From assembly GCA_005882415.1 (NCBI GenBank), contig VBAE01000046.1, positions 1-7,350 of the forward strand: a stretch of DNA of 7,350 nt. Direction: 5' to 3'. The translations under genes and the position numbers were made by a program. Source of the stretch: Alphaproteobacteria bacterium. Lineage in GTDB: Bacteria; Pseudomonadota; Alphaproteobacteria; Sphingomonadales; Sphingomonadaceae. Positions 1 through 4,279 of the stretch are shown here, in pieces. Position 1 is the stretch's first letter; each line of letters opens with the position of its first letter. The notes under the pieces are model-generated. The model saw only the letters and a list, made by a program, of their open reading frames with translations, ran no database searches and was not told where the DNA came from.

Positions 1-1402
1 AATCGTGGATCTGCTCGGTCGCCGGCTCGGCATATTTGCGGAACTGGATTTCGGGGACCGGCATCAGCCCGGCGAGCGCCATGCCGACCGCCCGCCCGAT
101 AATGCCTTCTTCGTTGAGCGAGGTGTCGAACACGCGGTCGTGCCCGTATTTTTCCTGGAGGCCGAGGGTGACCGCGTGGACTCCGCCCTTGGGGCCAATA
201 TCCTCGCCGAACAGGAGCACGCGCGGGTTGGCGGCGAGCTCCTGGTCGAGGGTTCGGCGGATCGCGGTGACCATGTTGATCCGCTGGCCGTCGGGGCGCG
301 GCTCGTCGTGGGAGCGGGGCGCGCGGTAGCCATGGGTCCACTGGCCGCCAAGCTTCTGCATCTCGCCTTCGTAGAAGACGTTGTCGAGCACGCGCTCGGG
401 GCTTGAGACCCCGCGCGCTTCGGCGGCGGCGCGGGCGCGCTCCACGGCGGCTTCGGCCTCGGCGGCGAGGCCGTCCCATTCGCTCTCGCTCATCGCGGAG
501 CCGACGAGATGGGCCTTCAGCCGCGGCAGCGGGTCGCGCGCCCATTCCTCGCGGACTACGTCCTCATTCTTATAGGCCTGGGTGTCCTGGAAGCTGTGCC
601 CCTGGAGGCGGGGCACGGTGAGGCGGAGCAGCGCGGGCCCCTTGCGGCCGCGGACATGGGCGACGGCCATGTCCACGAGGCGCGCGGCCTCGGCCGGATC
701 GGTGCCGTCGCCGGAGAAGATCTGGAGGTTGCCGAAGCTTGCGAGGTTCTTCGCGATGTCCCCGCCGGGCGTCTGGTAGGAAGAGGGGACGGAGATGCCG
801 AAGCCATTGTCCTCGACGTAGAAGAGCATCGGCAGCTTCTGGGTGGTGGCGATGGTGAGGGCGGACCAGAAACCGCCGGTCGCGCAGGAGGCGTCGCCGC
901 CGAGGACGACCGCGATTGCTTCGTCATAGCTGCGCTCGCCGAGCACCTTGCGGTAATATTCGATCGCCTGCGCCCAGCCGGCGGTCGGCGTGAATTGGGC
1001 GCCAACTCCGCCCGACATGGGCAGCGCGGGCGCGCCGCCGGGGTTCGGGAAGTTGAACACGACGCCGATGTCGCGGCCGTCGGAATAGCCCCCTTCCCTG
1101 CCCATTCCGGAGGCGAGCGCGTCCTCGATCTCGACGCCCAATGCGAGCAGCAGCGGACGCGAGCGGTAATAGCCGCAGGTGGCATCGCGGGGGTTGGTGA
1201 GGCGGCTTCCCAGGAGGATCTGGGCCATGTCGTGGCCGCGGGCGCTGAACTGGTAGAGGATCTTGCGTTCGGGAACGAGCCGCTGCTCCTCCAGTGCATC
1301 CATCGCCCGGCTGATCTGGACGAGATAGGCGATCCGCTTCCAGTCCCACGCCGGGTCGGGCGCGGCGGTTCGCGTCTTCTCGATCAGCCGGTCCTCAGCC
1401 AT
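1..1402 (-). CDS. 2-oxoacid dehydrogenase E1, fused alpha-beta (partial, C-terminus off window)
   Basis: Thiamine-diphosphate E1 of a 2-oxoacid dehydrogenase complex (branched-chain/pyruvate type), which decarboxylates a 2-oxoacid and passes the acyl group to lipoyl-E2. Reading from ATG 1402 gives 467 open codons to the window edge. Residues ~20-340 are the alpha part: a GHD-containing segment (57-59), a ThDP/Mg motif running from GGDAS (168-172) to EDNGFGIS (197-204), and a phosphorylation-loop-like RLQGHS (265-270). From ~374 the E1-beta pyrimidine-binding domain follows without a break: LFGEDIG (397-403, with the family's catalytic-type Glu400), then EEGIIG and PEIQF. Alpha and beta are separate genes in most bacteria; fused forms are known. 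The start is set by GGAG 7 nt upstream and an 8-nt overlap with the aminotransferase stop, suggesting translational coupling. Substrate cannot be fixed from sequence; branched-chain 2-oxoacids are one possibility. Confidence 0.9.
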   Translation of the reverse strand, partial: MAEDRLIEKTRTAAPDPAWDWKRIAYLVQISRAMDALEEQRLVPERKILYQFSARGHDMAQILLGSRLTNPRDATCGYYRSRPLLLALGVEIEDALASGMGREGGYSDGRDIGVVFNFPNPGGAPALPMSGGVGAQFTPTAGWAQAIEYYRKVLGERSYDEAIAVVLGGDASCATGGFWSALTIATTQKLPMLFYVEDNGFGISVPSSYQTPGGDIAKNLASFGNLQIFSGDGTDPAEAARLVDMAVAHVRGRKGPALLRLTVPRLQGHSFQDTQAYKNEDVVREEWARDPLPRLKAHLVGSAMSESEWDGLAAEAEAAVERARAAAEARGVSSPERVLDNVFYEGEMQKLGGQWTHGYRAPRSHDEPRPDGQRINMVTAIRRTLDQELAANPRVLLFGEDIGPKGGVHAVTLGLQEKYGHDRVFDTSLNEEGIIGRAVGMALAGLMPVPEIQFRKYAEPATEQIHD

Positions 1403-2590
1403 CCATCTTCTCCACCACCGCCGCTGCGAACGCGTCGACATTGTCGTCCGACAGGCCGACGACGTTGAAACGCCCGGACCCGGCCATGTAGATCCCCTTC
1501 TCCTCGCGAAGCTCCAGCACCGCCTGTTCAGACAGGGGGAGCATGGAGAACATGCCGTTCTGCTCGTTAATGTAGGCGAGGCGCGGATCGAAGGCGGCGA
1601 GGCGGGCGCGCAGCGTGCGGATGCGGGCGCACATCTCGATCAGCTCGGCATTCCAGTCGGCGCGGAGGTCGGGCGTGTCGAGGACGATTCGGGCGATGGC
1701 GGCGCCATGGTCCGGCGGCATCGACCACATTGTGCGCGACAGGCTCAGCAGATTGCCGAACACCGTCTCGGCGCCCTTGCGGGAGGAGGCCTTGACGAAG
1801 AGGTTGCCGGTCCGCTCGCGATAGATTCCGAAATTCTTGTCGCAGCTCTGCGCGACCAGGGCCTGCTCGGCCACCTCGACGACGAGCCTTGTGCCGGCCG
1901 CGTCGGCTTCGAGGCCGTTGCCGAGGCCCTGATAAGCGAGGTCGACGAAGGGGACGAGGCCGCGCTTCGAAACCGCCTCGGCGACGTCGCGCCACTGGTC
2001 GAGGCTGAGGTCCGCGCCGGTCGGGTTGTGGCAGGCGCCGTGGAGGAGGACGAGGTCGCCGCGATTGGCCTGGTTCAAGGCGTCCATCATCCGGTCGAAC
2101 AGGATCGTGTGGCTGGCTTTGTCGTAATAGGGATGCGGGACCATCTCGACGCCCGCGCATTCGATCAGGGGCCCGTGATTGGGCCAGGTCGGCTGCCCGA
2201 CGAGAATCCGCGCGTCCGGGTTCGCCTTGTGGATGAGGTCGGCGCCGAGCCTCAGCGCGCCGCAGCCGCCCGGGGTCTGGAGGCCCACGATCCGCTCGTC
2301 GGCGGCGAGGCTTTCGCCGAACACGATCGGGCGAATGAGCTGGGTGAAGCGCTCGTCGCCCTGCGAGCCGAGATAGGATTTGGTCTCCTGGCTCTCTCCG
2401 CCGCCTTGACCGAGCGCAGGATCGGGGTGCCGCCGCTGGCGTCGCGATAGACGCCGACGCCGACGTCGATCTTCTCCGGCCTGGGATCGGCATTGCACAA
2501 GGCGATGAGCTGGAGGAGTGCGTCAGCCTTCTGCGCTTCGAGACGGTCGAGCAGCATGGGCCTGTCGGCGACCAGAAAACCGTCTTCCAT
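1395..2590 (-). pseudogene. Class I aromatic/aspartate-type aminotransferase, frameshifted
   Basis: PLP-dependent transaminase of the AspC/TyrB group (fold type I, subgroup I-alpha), converting aspartate or aromatic amino acids and 2-oxoglutarate to 2-oxoacids and glutamate. ATG 2590 has a strong AGGAGG ribosome site. The first 65 codons read well as the family N-terminus (VGVGVYRDASGGTPI, then VKAAE). The frame then shifts by one near 2396-2398 and the family sequence resumes at ESQETKSYLG, running to the stop at 1395. The resumed frame holds PGGCGALR, PTWPNH, HNPTGAD, the PLP lysine in SCDKNFG (codon 1836-1838), an Arg in LSRTMWS aligned with the side-chain carboxylate-binding Arg, and SGRFNV. 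Against E. coli AspC spacing, 13 nt are missing. Restored length would be ~402 residues, normal for the family (~396). As read, translation stops at 2252 after 112 residues. Either a recent mutation or an assembly error; the rest is well preserved. Confidence 0.8.
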
Positions 2591-2596
2591 TCTTCC
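2591..2596 (-). promoter_or_regulatory. Leader segment just before the aminotransferase start codon
   Basis: Reading toward ATG 2590, the leader is ACAGGAGGAAGA then ATG. AGGAGG ends about 4 nt before the start codon, the strongest ribosome site in the window. It decides the start at 2590 over the in-frame-looking ATG at 2498, which lies in the post-deletion frame and has family-unlike sequence after it. Confidence 0.8.
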
Positions 2597-2602
2597 TCCT
2601 GT

Positions 2603-2618
2603 CGGTGCGCGTGCACCG
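2603..2618. promoter_or_regulatory. Perfect inverted repeat, possible operator
   Basis: CGGTGC and GCACCG form 6-bp arms around a 4-nt centre. The repeat lies between the proposed -10 box of the aminotransferase operon and its ribosome site, over the expected transcription start. It could be an operator for the divergent Lrp-type regulator or another repressor, or a 5' leader hairpin. It does not resemble the AT-rich E. coli Lrp consensus, so the binding protein is unknown. Confidence 0.4.
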
Positions 2619-2620
2619 CG

Positions 2621-2648
2621 ACGATAGAGGTAGAGCGGCGATCCTCAA
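2621..2648 (-). promoter_or_regulatory. Candidate sigma-70 promoter for the aminotransferase-E1 operon
   Basis: On the minus strand, TTGAGG (2648-2643) and TATCGT (2626-2621) are separated by 16 nt; each matches the housekeeping consensus at 4 of 6 positions. The predicted start falls near 2614, about 24 nt before ATG 2590 and within the inverted repeat at 2603-2618. This is a pattern match only. Confidence 0.4.
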
Positions 2649-2701
2649 AATGCTCTTCAGATTTCCCGCTATGGGCGCTGGATGTGAAACGCACGTTGCG
2701 C

Positions 2702-2707
2702 TATTCT
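2702..2707 (+). promoter_or_regulatory. Possible -10 box giving a near-leaderless lrp-type transcript
   Basis: TATTCT ends 7 nt before the ATG of the Lrp-family gene. If used, transcription would start at or within one or two bases of the start codon, which would explain the missing ribosome site. No convincing -35 box lies 16-18 nt upstream, so support is weak. Confidence 0.25.
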
Positions 2708-2714
2708 CCGTTCC

Positions 2715-3185
2715 ATGACTGAAACAATTCACCTCGACCCCGTCGACCGGCGAATCGTCCGCGAGTTGCAGCGCGATGCCAGCCTCAGCCATGCCGCGCT
2801 TGCCGAACGGGTCGGCGCATCGGCCGCCTCGGTGTGGCGGCGGGTCCGCCAGCTGGAGAAGCAGGGAGTCCTCGGCCGCTCGGTCCGCCTGGCCAATGCC
2901 GAGCATCTCGGCCGGGCGGTCAACGTGATGTGCCAGGTCCGGATGAGCCGCCAGACGACCGAGGCCCGCTCCGACTTCGAAGCCTTCATCGGATCGCGCG
3001 AAGAGATCGTCGAATGCTACGCCATGTCCGGCGAGTGGGACTATCTGCTCCGCATCGCAGTCCGCGACGTCGCCGATTACGACCGCTTCATCATGCGGGG
3101 CGTGCTCGCGCATCCGAGCGTTGCCAACGCGGCGAGCAACTTCGCGCTGAGGCAGGTCAAGTACACGACCGAGATCCCGGTCTAA
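2715..3185 (+). CDS. Lrp/AsnC family transcriptional regulator
   Basis: A 156-residue regulator of the leucine-responsive/AsnC family, normal length. The N-terminal winged helix-turn-helix (about 8-60) shows LDPVDRRIVRELQRD and the recognition region ASAASVWRRVRQLEKQGVL. The C-terminal effector-binding/oligomerisation (RAM) domain spans about 67-145 and has the typical SGEWDYLLRI (105-114). Such proteins usually form dimers to octamers, sense amino acids and often control a divergent neighbour as well as themselves. The divergent neighbour is the aminotransferase-E1 operon, a good candidate target; BkdR, an Lrp-type activator of branched-chain dehydrogenase genes in Pseudomonas, is a known parallel. 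No Shine-Dalgarno sequence is visible before the ATG (preceded by CTCCGTTCC), so start assignment rests on the family N-terminus. The effector amino acid is unknown. Confidence 0.93.
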   Translation: MTETIHLDPVDRRIVRELQRDASLSHAALAERVGASAASVWRRVRQLEKQGVLGRSVRLANAEHLGRAVNVMCQVRMSRQTTEARSDFEAFIGSREEIVECYAMSGEWDYLLRIAVRDVADYDRFIMRGVLAHPSVANAASNFALRQVKYTTEIPV

Positions 3186-3190
3186 GGCGC

Positions 3191-3215
3191 GGAACCCCTT
3201 CCTCCCCCGCGGATT
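3191..3215 (+). promoter_or_regulatory. Weak EcfG-like promoter candidate upstream of ku
   Basis: GGAAC (3191-3195) is followed after 16 nt by GATT (3212-3215). The alphaproteobacterial general stress sigma factor EcfG recognises GGAAC-N16/17-CGTT. The -35 match is exact, the -10 only half. It is listed because NHEJ genes in Sinorhizobium are known to be under the general stress response. No good housekeeping promoter was seen in the 66-nt gap 3186-3251; the gap otherwise holds only the ku ribosome site (GGAG 3239-3242). Confidence 0.25.
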
Positions 3216-3251
3216 GAATCGGAGACGAATCGATTTGCGGAGCATGGCACC

Positions 3252-4139
3252 ATGGCGGCACGCGCCTATTGGCGGGGACAGATCAGACTGGCGCTCGTCT
3301 CGATCCCGGTGGAGATTTTCAGCGCGACCAAGAGCGGTGCCCAGATCGCCTTCAACCAGATCCACGAGCCCACGGGGAAAAGGATCAAATATGAGAAGGT
3401 GGTGCCCGGCGTCGGGCCGGTCGACCCGGACGAGATCGTCAAAGGCTATCAGTACGAGAAAGGCTCCTACGTCGTCGTCTCGGACGAGGAGTTGGAGGGG
3501 GTGAAGCTCGAATCGAAGAAGACTCTCGAGCTCACCCAGTTCGTCGACTATGACGAGGTCGACGTCCTCTATTTCGAGAAGCCCTATTTCGTCGTCCCCG
3601 CCGACGATCTCGCGGAAGAAGCGTTCATCGTCCTGCGCGAGGCGCTCCGCAAGACGCGCAAGATGGGGATCGGCCAGCTTGCGCTCCGCGGCCGCGAATA
3701 TCTCGTCTCGGTGAAGCCGTGCGGGCGCGGGATCGTGCTCGAGACGCTGCGCTATGCGGACGAGGTCAACAAGGCGCGCGACTATTTCCGCGACATCGCC
3801 GACTCCAAGCCGGACGAGGAGCTGCTCGACCTCGCCGAGACCCTGATCGACCGCAAGACCGCCGACTTCGACCCGGCCAAGTTCCACGACCGCTATATCG
3901 AGGCGCTGCACGACCTGATCGAGCGCAAGAAGAAGGGCAAGACGATCAGCGCCGATGAGGAGGAGGCCCCGGCGCGCGGCACCAACGTCATCGACCTGAT
4001 GGCGGCGTTGAAGCGCTCGATCGAGAAGCCGGGCGAGCAGACGGGGAAACAGGCGGCGAAAAAGGCTTCTGCCGCCGCGAAGAAGGCGCCTGCGAAAAAG
4101 GCCCCCGCCAAGGCCGCCCCGGCGAGGAAGAGGGCGTGA
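3252..4139 (+). CDS. ku: Non-homologous end-joining protein Ku
   Basis: Bacterial Ku: a homodimeric ring that threads onto double-strand break ends, protects them and recruits LigD. The 295-residue protein is within the usual size. It begins with the family signature ARAYWRGQIRLALVSIPVEI (3-22), followed by the beta-barrel core (FNQIHEPTGKRIKYEKV, 34-50; TLELTQFVD, 91-99; YFVVPADD, 112-119; GREYLVSVKP, 147-156). Residues ~243-257 (GTNVIDLMAALKRSI) are the conserved segment after the core associated with LigD interaction. The tail from ~258 is Lys/Ala/Pro rich with KKAPAK-type repeats, histone-H1-like, a form known in bacterial Ku and linked to DNA binding. Start chosen from the family N-terminus, with GGAG 9 nt upstream; an ATG at 3244 is out of frame. 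The stop lies 1 nt before the palindromic element that separates it from ligD, and the two genes are very likely cotranscribed. Confidence 0.97.
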   Translation: MAARAYWRGQIRLALVSIPVEIFSATKSGAQIAFNQIHEPTGKRIKYEKVVPGVGPVDPDEIVKGYQYEKGSYVVVSDEELEGVKLESKKTLELTQFVDYDEVDVLYFEKPYFVVPADDLAEEAFIVLREALRKTRKMGIGQLALRGREYLVSVKPCGRGIVLETLRYADEVNKARDYFRDIADSKPDEELLDLAETLIDRKTADFDPAKFHDRYIEALHDLIERKKKGKTISADEEEAPARGTNVIDLMAALKRSIEKPGEQTGKQAAKKASAAAKKAPAKKAPAKAAPARKRA

Positions 4140-4140
4140 A

Positions 4141-4277
4141 AGTCCTCCCCATCGCAGATGGGGAGGGGGACCCCGCGAAGCGGGGTGGAGGGGTAAAAGG
4201 CTCGGCCTGCGACACCTACCCCTCCACCACCCTGCGGGTGGTCCCCCTCCCCCCGAGCTTTGCTCGCGGGGAGGACT
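4141..4277. repeat. 137-bp GC-rich composite palindromic element filling the ku-ligD gap
   Basis: The two halves are inverted copies. Three perfect block pairs are visible: the 10-bp ends AGTCCTCCCC (4141-4150) and GGGGAGGACT (4268-4277); 13-bp GGGGAGGGGGACC (4160-4172) and its complement (4240-4252); and 12-bp GGTGGAGGGGTA (4184-4195) and its complement (4217-4228), around a 21-nt centre. Between blocks sit small hairpins: CCCCATC/GATGGGG (loop GCA), ACCCCGC/GCGGGGT (loop GAA), ACCACCC/GGGTGGT (loop TGC) and CGAGC/GCTCG (loop TTT). It resembles REP/REPIN-like non-coding dispersed repeats. It occupies everything between the ku stop and the ligD start except 1 nt and 2 nt. There is no T-tract, so it is not a classic intrinsic terminator. 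Confidence 0.85.
4268..4275 (+). promoter_or_regulatory. ligD ribosome binding site formed by the repeat's right end
   Basis: GGGGAGGA at the right end of the palindromic element lies 4 nt before ATG 4280 and is the only Shine-Dalgarno match for ligD. The same bases are complementary to the element's left end (4143-4150) and to the adjacent hairpin, so RNA folding could hide the site and lower or condition LigD translation. The overlap is seen directly; the regulatory effect is inferred. Confidence 0.75.
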
Positions 4278-4279
4278 AG

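Noticed and set aside
1409..1423. CTCCACCACCGCCGC resembling a block of the palindromic repeat
   Set aside because: It encodes the conserved aminotransferase C-terminus (AAVVEK), lacks the other blocks and has no palindromic context.
509..1468. A 319-codon plus-strand open frame opposite E1
   Set aside because: The minus strand encodes clear E1 alpha motifs there; the plus frame is a codon-bias shadow.
2390..2402. Programmed ribosomal frameshift in the aminotransferase
   Set aside because: No slippery heptamer or stimulatory structure is evident, and the family spacing shows 13 missing nucleotides, including about four residues, which frameshifting cannot restore.
2688..2713. EcfG-like GGAAC...CGTT on the minus strand upstream of the aminotransferase
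   Set aside because: Both boxes are exact but the spacer is 18 nt rather than 16-17, and a better-placed housekeeping-like pair lies closer to the gene.
2523..3911. A 462-codon open frame on the minus strand, antisense to the Lrp-type gene and ku
   Set aside because: It crosses two well-supported genes and the divergent control region and shows no family motif.
4141..4277. CRISPR-like or intrinsic terminator reading of the ku-ligD gap
   Set aside because: The repeats are inverted, not direct with spacers, and no T-tract follows any hairpin; a REP-like element explains the layout better.
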